The notes beneath the pieces were generated by a model. The model saw only the letters and a program-made list of their open reading frames with translations, searched no databases and was not told the DNA's origin. Of a DNA stretch of 64,000 bases, positions 47,241 to 58,590 are shown piece after piece. Every line of letters begins with the position of its first letter. Position 1 is the first letter of the stretch. A program made the position numbers and the translations under genes. Source of the stretch: Acanthornis magna (lineage: Eukaryota > Chordata > Aves > Passeriformes > Acanthizidae); NCBI GenBank assembly GCA_036785705.1, contig JAWUZG010000084.1, positions 7,499,001-7,563,000 on the forward strand. Reading direction: 5' to 3'.

Positions 47241-49370
47241 TATATTGGAGCACAGGCTTAAGAGTATAAAGAGCAGTAGTGAATTGTAAAGCAAACCTGA
47301 AAGGAAGACTTTAACATCTAACATTGTTTAGCCTCTTCTGAATGAAATTGAAACTGCTAAATCAACACTACTTGAAAATTACCTAATGGAAGAGATATAA
47401 AAGCTCAGGCAAGTTCACAGCAATGCAGTCTCCCTTTTCTTTAGCATTCCTGGCTCTATAGGCTAATTTGTCTGGAGGAGCCAGGAGAAATTTTTCTGGT
47501 TTTGGTTAGTTTTATTGTTTTCAACTCTTACTGAATAAATTTTTTTTCTTGGTTGTTATTTTTCTTTTGGGGTCTCATTTAGAGAAACAGATGCCCCTGC
47601 TAAACTGCATAAACATGATCTCTTCTGCTGTCACTGCTTTTTCAATGACTTTCTTTGTCCCCGATTCAGGAAAATGTCATTGTTCAGGACAACACAGAAG
47701 TCAAAATGAATTCTTTGTGACTCGTGCAAATGTTCGAAGTTAAATGTGAACTTGTCTGTAACACAAAGTAGGCACCCTGCCTCGTGAGTTGGGAAGAGTG
47801 AGTTCTCAAAAACTCTATCCAAAGTGGTAGGTGTGTTTTTAGTGTTAATTTGATGTAATGTCAAAATGGATGGCCTATAAAATTATATTGAAGGAGAGAG
47901 AAATGGTATTGGCAGGGAAGAAAATCTGTATCTTTGGAGATCTTTAAAACAGCTCGTGTACACATTGCTAGGAGGTGCAAATGCTTAGCACCTCTCAAAG
48001 TCAGGCTGCTTTTATTTAGATGCCAGCATATAGAGTTAAGAGCCTATTTTTAAGTTGTGTGAATTAAAATCATTATTTTAAAGAATCTGTCCTCCCTCAT
48101 GCCCAAGGAGATGAAAAAACATGGTATTAGTTACTTTGTTTTAGTAAGGCAAAAGTGAGAAAGCCGCACGGCTCTGACTCCAAGTGGTTCCTGGGTTAAG
48201 GGCAGGGCTGGGAGTCCTGCCACAGCATTTCCTGGGCCCCAGCTCAGCTGCCTGCCCCCTACTCATCAGTTATGAGCACATCAAATTTCTGTCCCCCCAA
48301 AGCTCTCTCAAAGCAAATAGCATTCCGTGGGATGTATTTGACTTCAGTGGTGGGCTTAAGCAAATGCTCAAGCATCCCTTTTCTAGGGCACCTGTCTGCA
48401 GTTTCATTGGGGAGGAGGTAATATGGAAATTGGATGCACCCATGAAGAGGTGGTCATGAGCATCTGAACTGCTGCTCTGAGCAGAGTCTGGGGGAGACTT
48501 TGCAGGAATGAGGGGCTGCTGTCTTCCCAGAGATAAAATCCCAGGAAAGTCCATGGGCTGGTCAAAACATGTAGCCCTGAGGTGGGAAAGAGGAAGAGTA
48601 AACCTATGGAACTGCATGATTTGCTTAGAAAATTATCTGAGCATTTCTAAAAAGTACCATGGTGGCAGGAGTCAATACTTGCTAGAAAGGAGGAAAGTTC
48701 AGTGAGTAATGAAACCAACATATCTTCATCATCCAATGTGAAAACAGAATGGAATTTTGATGGCTGTGTATGTGTGACTTCGGGTTGAAACCAGTAATGA
48801 TGACTAGAGAAGCATTTTCTCCAGCTACTTCCATTGCTTAATTATTTTCTTACAGAGTTGCCTTGGGAAGGGGAAGGATTTGTTAACCTGTCATCTTTGT
48901 ATCTTGATATTAAGATAAAAAATAATCAAGAATTCCATTATTATCTGGCCTGGAAAGGCACATGTTACAAACTCAAATATCTTCTAGCTATAAAAAGTTT
49001 TTATGCAATCATGAAACTGCAGAGTTTACATAGGAGCTGCACATGCCAGTACACACCTGCCAAAAGTCTCCATTCAGTCAGACTCTGAGACATAATAGGT
49101 CATGCTCTGTCTCCTCTCATTAGACCCTGGCCAGGAGGCCAGTGCTGGCAGTTCAGTCCAAAGGCCTTTCTAAACATCTAGAAAAGTTTTCCCTATTGAG
49201 TAGGATTTGAGTGAGAAATCCTCGGTGTGTTCTAATTTGACTTGAATTCCTAAATTGAAAGAATTAAATTACCTCTCCAAAATCTTCTCCCTTTTCTGTA
49301 AGGATTATGTTATACTCTTTAATTCTGGGCTGAGTGAATACCCATACAGAAAGAAAAACATACTTATGAG
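47241..49370. other. Noncoding unique sequence
   Basis: No gene. A GC-richer stretch at 48170-48600 carries contradictory open frames on both strands (91 and 115 codons) without domains. No repeat was identified. Confidence 0.45.
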
Positions 49371-49371
49371 A

Positions 49372-49448
49372 CGAGGCTCCTCAGCTGATGTGAATCAGCA
49401 GAGCATCGCTGGTGTCAGTGAAATCATGCAAGTTTATACATGCTGATT
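49372..49448. repeat. Amniote foldback repeat, near full length
   Basis: GAGGCTCCTCAGCTGATGTG followed by AATCAGCAGAGCATCGCTGG and TGCAAGTTTATACATGCTGA follows a sauropsid palindromic repeat with arms CCTCAGCTGGTGTAAATCAG. Both arms are visible with several mismatches. The open frame crossing it is not a gene. Confidence 0.5.
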
Positions 49449-50980
49449 ACTTGGCCCTTAACAAAACAAGATTTTCCTAGAGCTGCGTGTTTTGACTCTG
49501 TCAAATCTTTCAAGCCACATATGGATTATATATATTTTCTACTTATGCACAGATGTTTCAGGCCCTGGATAGAAATAGTCATTTGGGTGCTGGCAGGATT
49601 CCTCAGTGCTAATGTTATTCTTTTAAAAGTCATACCAGTTACAGTTTCAGACACAGCCAGTGACAAATACAGCAGCACAACTTTGCTCAGGCATGTACCA
49701 CAAATGGAGAGAAAGAGGAACATCATTTTGCTGAATGATGATTCCCCCTTGGCATCACCACTGTAACAAGACTGCCATAGACAAATGTGTGATAATTCTG
49801 TTGTCCTGAGCCACAAATGGCAATTCTTTGGTTGTAGCAACCTCTTCTACTTGACTTCACTGCAGCTGTAGGTGTCCTGATAGACTTAATCTATATGTAT
49901 TTGTAGACTTCTCTTCCATTCTTACCAGCTACCGCTCATGTAGCATCTAGAGTTTCTGCTGCAGAAAAAGAAATTGTGGAAATGTTTCAAGATACTGATT
50001 CCTTTTTGGTATCAATATTCCCTTTTCCCTTTCCCCAAACAAATGTGAAAACAGTTGGGTGGGAAAACAGGCATTCTGCTGCTGTTTCAACCTTAGCCTA
50101 GGATGCCTTCAGCAGCTGTGACATATTAGAAGAACAAGATTTTCAAGATGAGGTACTTTGAAAATCTTCTCCTAAGTTCTTTATTTGTGGCCTTATTTGA
50201 AAATGGCCTTGTTTCCCAGAATATGAAGAAACCAGCACTCGTTATTTACACCTGGATCTTCAGGATTAGGCCTCCTTTCCCAAGTAGAGCCTTATAAATT
50301 CATATGAAGGCACACTCTGTGATCTGAGGAACTCAGGCTTTGTTTGTGTTCTTAACAGTGGAACAGGCCACATCATCTAGCCTGGACACAACATTGATTA
50401 ATTCCAACACCTGGAGAGAATCAAAGCATCGAACATTACCCTCTCAGGGTGTCTCTTGAGTGTGAGCCCAAATACAGAGCTGGTTCTTTTCTCCCACTGA
50501 TCACACATGAAGTGTATCTCATCTGACTCTCCTTGAAATCTGTGGGGGTTCTGTCATTAAGTCAACAGAAAGCCCACAGTTTATTATTTGTAATGTATTT
50601 CTTATTTGTTCAACCCAAGCATTCCTTTTGGTGTTTTCCGGGTAAGCAGAAAGTTCAAGAGGGAACCTGGTTCCAAAGTTTTTTTCCATGGATTCCAACA
50701 GCTTCTGATTCCAACACCAGTTGGAGTTCAGAACTAGGCTCAGCATCCCTGCTTCTCTGTTTTGACTCTGCTCAGCAATGAAGAAACGCAGGAAAGGGAC
50801 TGGTGTGCAGCAAACAGCAGCACTTCTGCTCTGTGAATTTTTGCACGTTTTGCCATTTCCTAATGTTTGTTTGGATTTCACATACTACCCGGGCAAAATT
50901 AATTGCTTGCACATTTCTGAAAATTTAGTCCAGTGATCTCTTTTTCTATTTCCTGGAGTATGTATGCTTTTGGCTGCCAA
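49449..50980. other. Noncoding unique sequence
   Basis: No gene. Frames at 49440-49766 (plus) and 49526-49840 (minus) share DNA and have no domain. No repeat family is recognised. Confidence 0.45.
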
Positions 50981-50984
50981 AAAT

Positions 50985-51425
50985 AACTCCGAGAGACAGG
51001 TTACATGGAAGCTGGGATTATCCATGGAAAGTAAAAGTAGTACTCTCACGCACGAAGAATGAGCAGGCTGCCGATTGTAATATGTTTAAAGGGTCAACAG
51101 AAATCTATAAGTGGTCAAGAAACTAGACAAACATCGGCCACCAGTCTGATGGGAAAACCAACATCCATTAAGTCCATTAAATTTAACATTGAAATCAATG
51201 TTTAAACCACAAGAAGTAATTAGTGTAATTCATATTACAGACCTTTGGATTTTTGAAACCAGGTTTAATTATATTGAAAAATGACAGCTTCATTTTCCTT
51301 CTATGGGTAGGTTACTACCATGTTCCCGATGCTTTTATTAGGGCTGGGTGCCGATATCAGGTTTTTAATGACATTAAGCGAAGTAGTGTTTCAGCCATTT
51401 GAGGAACAATAAATCAGGTTAGATT
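50985..51425. promoter_or_regulatory. Enhancer-like block, possible conserved element
   Basis: Unique AT-rich DNA with a RUNX-type AACCACA at 51205, followed by the repeated homeodomain cores AGTAATTAGTGTAATTC at 51215-51231, then AGGTTTAATTATATTG and a GCCGATATCAGG word. CpGs are retained at several points (CTCACGCACGAAG, CATCGGCC, GCCGATATC, AAGCGAAG) in an otherwise CpG-poor region. The mixture of retained CpGs and ordered motifs is typical of constrained elements. Not tested by alignment. Confidence 0.38.
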
Positions 51426-53330
51426 CTTTTTGAATGGAGACAACACAGATCAAGTGGCTTTTAAATCATTTTTCTTTATCGCTGAGAAGTGGAGCTGTTC
51501 ACTGGAAACAGCAGCCCATGGGAAAAAAAACCCAGGTTGTAGAGTATGGAGTGATACTTGGATTCCCTGGCTCCCTTTGCCTGCATCAATGGACAATTCA
51601 TGAGCTACTGCTAAGCTCTGGAAAGGTATCTCTGTAATCCTTTGCCAATACAAACTCCACATAACTTTTACAAGGTCTTTCATTAGCTGTGTCAGATTTG
51701 AAGAAAGATGCAGTGATACTGCATCTTCTGGGCTTAAAACCTTTTAATATTTACAGAGATGTTGAAAAGAGAGTAAATGTGGCTGTGAAGATGAAAAAGT
51801 TAATTTTCAGAATATTTTCATTGTTGGTTTTGAGGAAAGTAAAATGTTTATCTTATTTCTATCTTCTTGATGTGCTTCTACACATTTTACTTGACTTTTC
51901 TTTCTTGAGCCACATTCCTTTGCTGGTTCTGTTTAATTTGGAATCTTTTCTTTATGGGCTAAATTTTTGCAAAGCTATTAGTAAATGTAAAGTTCAAGGA
52001 AGACTAGTGGTGGCTTCTCTATTGGCTTCTCTTAATGCAAAAATACTGCATGGGTATGCAAATCATTGATTTTAAAGTAAGTGCCTCTCGCCCTGGAACT
52101 GTTTCCTGGTTCCATCCTGTATTTGGGACAGAGGAAGGAATTTCATATTACTGAGCAATGCAGAGAAATAGGAATGTACACACACAGCCTGAGTTTGTAA
52201 GTGAGGCCACTGAAGCCATGAGAGTGCTGTGATTCTGCTTCTGTGTACCTGCTGAGCAGCCCAAAGTTCTGAGACAAGAGTCTGTGACTGGATGGTGTGT
52301 AGAAAACCATCAAGGAGTGGGATAAGGACTTGGATTATCTTAGTGTGTGGTCATTCATTTAAACTGACAACCAAAGTAAAGGAAAAATTTAGGTAGCTTT
52401 AAATTGTTTGAAAATATGAAGCATCCAGCTGCTCCCTACATCAGAGGAAATAAATTTCAAGAGTTACAAATTGTGTGATACTTCATCACAGACACCACAC
52501 GGCCTTGGATCTGGCTGTTCCCTTCCAACTGTGGAAGCCCAGTCGTGGTGGTATTTGAAGGTTTGCTTTCACTGCAGTCCAGGTCAGAGATATGGTGGAG
52601 CAGTGAGACCCCAGGGAATGCTCTGCCAGGTCTTGGACTGCAAATGTGAAGCTGCCAAATGAGAACCCAGGAAATGCAATAGGTATTACTGCAAAGAGGC
52701 GGATGAGCCGTGTGCAGGAGCAGCACCATCAGCAAGCCTTAGTGATGTTGGTGCAGAAGGCAAAGTAGTGCAGCAGTAGAAAGAAAGGGAGGCAGATGTG
52801 GGATCATTTTGTCAACTCCTTGGGTGAAAAACCGGTTTAAACCAGCAGAGAAGAAAGCTCGGGGTCTAGGACTGAGCAGTACTGAAGGGCTGTGCACCAA
52901 GTGAAAACAGCAATTCTCTGTAGCACTCAGGAACATTTTTCTGACTGTGGGGATTATGAGTGCAGGTATAAGACCTCTTTATAGGGCAGGGGAAAAAGAA
53001 AGAGGGGAAGAGAAGATTCCAGACCTGTAAAGAGATTTCCAGCACAGATTACTCTTTGGGCATGTTGCTACTGTATGGATAGATGTACACTCATCGTGCC
53101 TGTGCTATTCACTGAAAAAAATCCTTCTCATGAGGGATTATTAGCTCAGGCTTGGTGCCAGTGCCATCACATGGCTTCTGTCAGATTGGAGCGTGGGCAG
53201 AGCTTGCTCATGGCTGTTTGCAATATGTGGTGTAAACATACTCAAAGAGTAATAGCAGGTGGTAGCAGAGGAGGTGGATGGAAAGGAAGACTTGGAACAA
53301 AAGATGCTAAGCTTCATTTGCTGTATGATG
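51426..53330. other. Noncoding unique sequence
   Basis: No gene or repeat. A plus-strand frame of 126 codons at 51689-52069, rich in Leu, Phe and Lys, starts with MSDLKKDAVILHLLGLKPFN. It looks protein-like at first sight but lacks a family signature and splice context. Confidence 0.4.
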
Positions 53331-53331
53331 A

Positions 53332-53393
53332 GCCAAATTCATCATTGGTGTAACGCCCTGAAGTCAGTGGAGTTATAATAATAAAATTAGTCC
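53332..53393. repeat. Amniote foldback repeat
   Basis: GCCAAATTCATCATTGGTGT followed by 'aacgccctgaagtcagtgga' and GTTATAATAATAAAATTAGT matches a sauropsid palindromic repeat with arms GCCAAATTCATCCCTGGTGTAAC and the centre 'tgaagtcagtggagtta'. The left arm and centre are well kept; the right arm is decayed. Confidence 0.6.
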
Positions 53394-54079
53394 AAGGAAT
53401 CATATCTATCCCTGGCGCTCTGTGCAATGCCTTTGATCTGATGAGGTATAAGTCATGGCAGCATCTTGCCTGCTGAACTCACAACATGATGCCTCCAGGG
53501 TGAAACATCGGGAAAAAACCTCACAATGGCACTGGGAAGTCATGAGCTAAATTTTAAATGTACATTTCAGTTTGAAATCCTGGCAGAATTTTCTTTTATT
53601 CCTGCATATTTGTCCCAAATGGTAACAATATAATGAAATCTCTGGCCACACATTCAGTTCTCGAAATGGAATTAATTTCTTTCTGTTTGGCTAGTACGAA
53701 TAACTGCACATGAAGAGTTTATGCAATAGCAGAGGGGGTTATTTTGTCTTGGCAATGGTTTTGTCTGAAGCGATGGAAGAAACTGAGGTAATATGAATAC
53801 TGTATTTAGCTTTCTTCATCCACAGAAGAAAAAACAGCATTTCATTTGGCACTCCCTACTTATTAAAGTGCTCTTTTGCATTGCTTCCCAACTTCAGCTC
53901 TGCAACTCCCAAGCAGGCCAAATACAATTCCTCTCACCTCACTCCTCCTTCCTAAAAGAAAAACTCCAAGAAATGCTAACACAAAACCCAGAAATACAAA
54001 CCAAATATCCCCCAAGAACCAAGTACATTCTCTCTTTTTCATTATTGAGTAAATGTACTCAGAAGGTGTATTGGTTAAA
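53394..54079. other. Noncoding unique sequence
   Basis: No gene or repeat. A plus-strand frame of 106 codons at 53793-54113 has no domain. Confidence 0.45.
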
Positions 54080-54163
54080 CCATCCTCAGCTGGTTTACAT
54101 TTACCTGCCTTGAGTGAGTTCAGTGAAATTGTCTCAATTTACAGCAGCTGAGAATCTGGCCCT
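54080..54163. repeat. Amniote foldback repeat, full length
   Basis: CCATCCTCAGCTGGTTTACA at the left and CAATTTACAGCAGCTGAGAA with TCTGGCCCT at the right form inverted arms around a decayed centre (TTGAGTGAGTTCAGTGAAAT). This is the sauropsid palindromic repeat with arms CAGATCCTCAGCTGGTGTAA. Length, about 84 bp, is complete. Confidence 0.68.
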
Positions 54164-55240
54164 CATTAGTAAAGGGTTTAAATAATACAGAATAATACAC
54201 CCTTCAGGACTGTGTGCTCTTTGACCTTGGGATGTGTGATCTAGGAGGCTGAACTGGTAGTCCATTGGCAGTGATAAGTGGCAAAGAACAGGTATGTAGG
54301 CAGTTCTCTGCTGAGCAGCTGCTTTTACCCTTTGGGCTACCCAAAAGCACGTTTTTGGTGTACCATAAGAGACATAAGCTACTTTCTCTGCACCTCTGCT
54401 CCCTCTTACTTGTCCTGTGGTGAAGAGGGATGCTGCAGATGGTAGCTTTGCTGTAAGAAATTTTATTTGTCCTCAACATCCCATAGTTATGGGAACTGGA
54501 CTGTGCTTCGCACTGGGGCCATCCATGTGCCCTTGGCAGCACAGCTTCTGCAAGGCCACAGCCAGAGTCCCTGTGGAAATATGGATTCTACAGGTATGTT
54601 CTCTGTGGGTTACTCTCTACTCATTCTTGAACCTGTTGTAGAGCCTCAGCAAAGCTGGGTTAGGGAGAGATCTCCAAGCTATTTAATTCCTGCAAATGTG
54701 TGGAAAAATATGGAGCCAAAGAAGAAAGAAGGCAAAGGTCATACATACACAACTCTTTGTAAGCAAGGGACCTAGAGCCCACACGCATGTCTGATCACAG
54801 AGAAATGGAAAAAAAAGTTAATTATAATTTTTGCTTCTATTGATAAAGTATCTGCTCTACCAGGGAACTCAAACAGTTTAAAAAGCCACTGAGGTGCAAC
54901 TGAACATGGAATGTTCAAGTAAATATCAGACAAAAGTAGTGGGTTTTTTCTGCTCGTGAAATTTCTCTGAGCAGATCAGAATGTGGTTCTATGCTGGTTT
55001 GTGGTTTGTCAATCTTCTGTGAATATTTTTTTTCTTGATTTTTTTCAATCCCACTGAGAAGCAATTTGATGCAAGTAGCCCACAGTGAGAAGTGTGGCCT
55101 CACCACCACTGGGCAGATGGGTTATGTGTTTGGATGAGCAAGAAAGCAAGTGCATCTGGCTCAAATATCTCCTCTGAATTTCAAATTCCTTTTCCACTAA
55201 CACCATCCATATATGGGACTTGGCGATGCATTTTGCATGA
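54164..55240. other. Noncoding unique sequence
   Basis: No gene. Overlapping frames at 54204-54542 (minus, 112 codons) and 54417-54775 (plus) have no domains. No repeat family is recognised. Confidence 0.45.
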
Positions 55241-55440
55241 TTTATTGTTATTCTGATTTGTATTATATTTGTGTGGAGTGATCCCAGACAAGACAGGGCC
55301 CAGTGTACTTAATTAATTAAGGTATAGACCTTGATAGATGCAATCTATTTGAGTTTATAACTGAGACAGGTAAGAGAAAAAGAGGAAATGGAAGCACAGA
55401 GGGGTAAAAGGACTTGGTCAAGGTCACATCTGTGTAAGTA
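55241..55440 (+). repeat. MIR-like amniote SINE, near full length
   Basis: The left part reads 'tttattgttattctgatttg' and TATTATATTTGTGTGGAG, followed by 'acagggcccagtgtacttaa'. The right part has 'gaggaaatggaagcacagag' and 'cttggtcaaggtcacatctg'. These correspond in order to the amniote element with 'gatttgtattatagtagtgcctagg', then 'agggccccattgtgctaggt', and finally 'ggaaactgaggcacagagaggtgaagtgacttgcccaaggtcaca'. The order and spacing of both halves support a single insertion of about 200 bp. Confidence 0.65.
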
Positions 55441-55829
55441 AAACTTGATCACTTGAATGTTCATGGCAAGTAAATATGAAAGGAGAGCAGTCAGCCAAAG
55501 TAAATTCACTTTAAAACCTGAATGAAAATAATCAATAGTATTCACCCACTGTGTCCCAGATGCCTGAATCAATTTGATAACAAACAGTTTGTTCCCTTTT
55601 TTTAGTTATTTGTGAAGAAGTGGCTTGATTGCCAGTGTACCTAATTCCAGACATATGCCAATTCCCTAATGGAAATGGAGCTGCACTATTGCATGCCAAG
55701 ACTGAGGCAGATATTCAGCTCTTTCCTGCTAGATTTCTCCCAGAAGATCTGCAGTCAAATCCCTGTTTAACGACTATCAGACAAACATATGTGCTGCTTC
55801 ATGGATCCACTTTCCATTCAGTGTAAACA
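55441..55829. other. Noncoding unique sequence
   Basis: No gene or repeat is recognised between the SINE copy and the GC-rich block. Confidence 0.45.
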
Positions 55830-56330
55830 TGTAACAGGAGCTCGGTTCCTGTGCCGCGGTCACGGCCGTGTTTGTAAGCACACACTCCAGGCTGTGTGCA
55901 GCTACACCACTCCAGTGGCACTCGGGTGCTTCCCGGGAGCCTCTCTGGCTATGGCACCTCTCAGGTGCCTCTCTCCCGGGAGAGCAGTCTGCACCTGCAC
56001 CGTCCCTCTCCCAGCACCTGGCTCCATCAGCCAGTGCCTGCTGGAGGGGGCTGCAAGAGGGCTGAGCTCAGCAGGAGCTCTCTCTCTCTCAAAGAACAGC
56101 TTCCTGTGGAAAACTCCATAGCTCCAGGTGACTCCCCAGGCACAGCAGCTGGGCCCATGTGAGAGGCACAGAGAGCACTGACAGAGACACGGGCACAGAT
56201 TTTCTACCAGGCACTGCCACAGCCATCCTGCAAGGGGGTCTCACTGTGGCACACACCAGGCTGCAGGGACAAAACCCAGAAGACTCTTCGGGCAATAAGA
56301 TCATTGCCCAGATCAGCTGGGGACAGGTAG
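55830..56330. other. GC-rich block with short palindromes, identity unknown
   Basis: GC and CpG content rise abruptly over about 500 bp. It contains a perfect 14-bp palindrome CTCTCCCGGGAGAG at 55971-55984 and a perfect hairpin GGCACCT-CTC-AGGTGCC at 55953-55969. A second TCCCGGGAG lies at 55931, and a short CT run near 56079. Three overlapping plus-strand frames and one minus-strand frame are open without known domains. It could be a decayed LTR or other insertion, a CpG-richer regulatory patch or an exon of an unannotated RNA. Confidence 0.3.
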
Positions 56331-58351
56331 ATCAAAATCAGTGGGCTGTCTTTGTACTGGGTGCAAAGGATTAGGCCTATTCTACATAACCCTCCTTCTA
56401 TAGGCTATGTATTACCTTTGGACTAACTGATTATGTGTATTTTTAATATTTTTCATTTCTTATTAGATTACATTTACCTTTGAGACAGTGAGTTCTGCTT
56501 ACAGTTTAGCTGAAGTTCTCAAAATGGTCAGTCTATTTCAGTTGTTTTTTTTCCAAAAGCGACAAGAAATTGAATATATTTTGGAGTACTGATTATTGGT
56601 GGGACAAATACACCTCTCTGGAAGTTATTTATCCTAGTCTACCAGCTGAGTGCTGTAAAAATCTCCTGAGCATGTAATATTGTGAATTCATGATTGCAGG
56701 TCATTTGGTCCAAAACATCAGCAATCAGATATTTCCTGCACTTAGTCACTATCTGCAGAAGAGTTATTCATTAGGTCTTTGCAAATTCATATTCCTTTGC
56801 CCATCTTGCTGGATTCCATAGTGTTGCTTTTCCATCCTATTTGAAAATTAAGTCACCGTGTCAGTGATTCGTGTGGAAAATAACAACACGTGCACTTCAT
56901 CCTCTTTTGGCTGTGCTGCTCAGGTAAAGGAACACCCTTTGCTGAAAGCAAACCAAATCATGAAGGTTTGGACTAAGGCTGTGGCAGAAAAGGGATATTT
57001 TTCGTACTAAAACTCCTGGGGAAAAACCAGATATAGCCTGAGCAGTAGAAACTTGCTATGCTGTGTATTTGGCTTACATGGGCATCTTCATTATTGAAGG
57101 TTCAAAGAAAATTGTTTCCTCCTATGCTGCGTCTTCTGTTCTGTGCAGGGAATGAATAACCTATTCCTTGCTTCATTCACTTTGGTAACTGCCACTGCTG
57201 TTGCTGTTTCCTGTAAGAAACCATGGAGTTGCATTTGGAATATTTACTGTGTAATTAATGGGTATAAAATACTATCACTATAAGCATCTTCCCTGTTAAA
57301 CATACATGGTCATAAAATATTAAGCAACACTAGATCGATCTATTGAAGATATTCACATACAAAAGTGTTTTTTGTAGGTCACAGGAATTTATAAGAAAAC
57401 TTACTGCATATTATGGAGCTCTAAGCTGTATGACCATTTTATATCCCTGTGGATATGACAAAAGTACTCTCATCAAGTTACTGGCACACAACAGAATTTT
57501 TACATAGAAGAGTAAAACTTGGTGTTAAATAATGCCTAAAAGCAAATAGAAAGCACCTTGTCTCCTTCAAATGGCATCCTCCCAGGAAATGCAAAAAAAT
57601 CAATATATTATAGTAGCTTATGATCTCATTTAAGTGATTCAATGCAACAAAATTTCAATGACATTTCTTTCTTCTGTGGCTGTTGACTTGCCTTTTCCCT
57701 CTGAATGGCAATACTAGATTTGGATTTGTTTTTTCTTGCTTTCTTTAGGACCACGCTGTGGAAGGCAGCCTGTCCTGAGGAAAAAACATACGGTGTGTTA
57801 AGCTACTAAAGATTAACAGAAGCCAAAAAATTCATGAATGCCATGGATTCTACAGCTCTCGTCTGCGGAGGAGAAGACCTGTGCCACATCATGCTGGCTG
57901 CTTTATCCCCTGGGACTCGTGGGATTGTCTCCAGCCATAGATGTCTGTTTTTCTGCCTAGTTTATCTTACGTTGATTTTTCACAGAAAAAAGGCTGTACT
58001 TTTTCTGTTAAATTATCCTATAGCTGCATTATACCGGAAGTGTAGATGGCTTATACTTCCCAGTCATACCAATTTTTATGTCTGTCTGAATGGGATTATT
58101 GCTTGGGCCTCCAGAAGATGTTATACTTATTTACATTTGAGTTAAGCACTGATGATCCCCTCCTTATGGCTTCACTGCAGAAGAAGGTGGTGGTGGCAGC
58201 GAGCAGATAAATCACAAGAGACACGCTTCATCTGCCTGATCTCTGGTCTCACTTCTGCCCTTAGAAATAGTGCAATAGTTCAAGTTTATAGCCTTTGTGG
58301 ATTAGAAAAGCACCCTTATGTTGTTGAAAAGAGAAAATGTCCATAAACAGT
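56331..58351. other. Noncoding unique sequence
   Basis: No gene. An acceptor-like stretch (TCTTGCTTTCTTTAG, ending 57749) has only a weak donor downstream. Region 57230-57430 is AT-rich and unique and may be regulatory-like. The plus-strand frame at 57834-58145 has no domain. Confidence 0.4.
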
Positions 58352-58428
58352 GTTATTGACAGTTATTACTGTTGTATCACTGAAGACCAGGGCTCATTGT
58401 GCTAAGTGCTGTGCAAATGTATTTTAGA
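58352..58428 (+). repeat. MIR-like amniote SINE, 5' half
   Basis: TGTTATTGACAGTTATTACT followed by GTTGTATCACTGAAGACCAG and 'ggctcattgtgctaagtgct' with GTGCAAATGTATTTTAGAGG closely matches the first half of the amniote element ('ttgtattac...agaccagggccccattgtgctaggcgctgtacaaaca'). The second half is missing or decayed. Confidence 0.68.
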
Positions 58429-58513
58429 GGGCTTCCCTGCTATAAACAGCAATATTTTTGTTAGAAGCAGAAGGTCTTGTTATTCCTATGACTCTCTTTG
58501 CTCTGTTTTGCAG

Positions 58514-58584
58514 CTCAAATAGCATGTGGGCAGTCATGCCTTAGTAACAGAAGAACCAACTTAAGAAAGACACATTTCTGTCAT
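58514..58584 (+). other. Exon-like segment, 71 nt
   Basis: A strong acceptor (CTCTTTGCTCTGTTTTGCAG) directly precedes it and a good donor (CAT|GTGAGTAT) follows at 58585. One frame is open across it (AQIACGQSCLSNRRTNLRKT and on), but no family is recognised. It begins 86 bp after a SINE half, so an exonised context is possible. It may be an exon of a noncoding RNA or a chance splice pair. Confidence 0.22.
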
Positions 58585-58590
58585 GTGAGT

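Noticed and set aside
51689..52069. Plus-strand frame of 126 codons, hydrophobic and Lys-rich
   Set aside because: No signal peptide layout, no family motif, no splice sites and no neighbouring exon. Its composition follows the T-rich DNA.
57750..57792. Exon-like segment after the acceptor TCTTGCTTTCTTTAG
   Set aside because: The only downstream donor (GTGTGT) is weak and the segment has no supporting frame.
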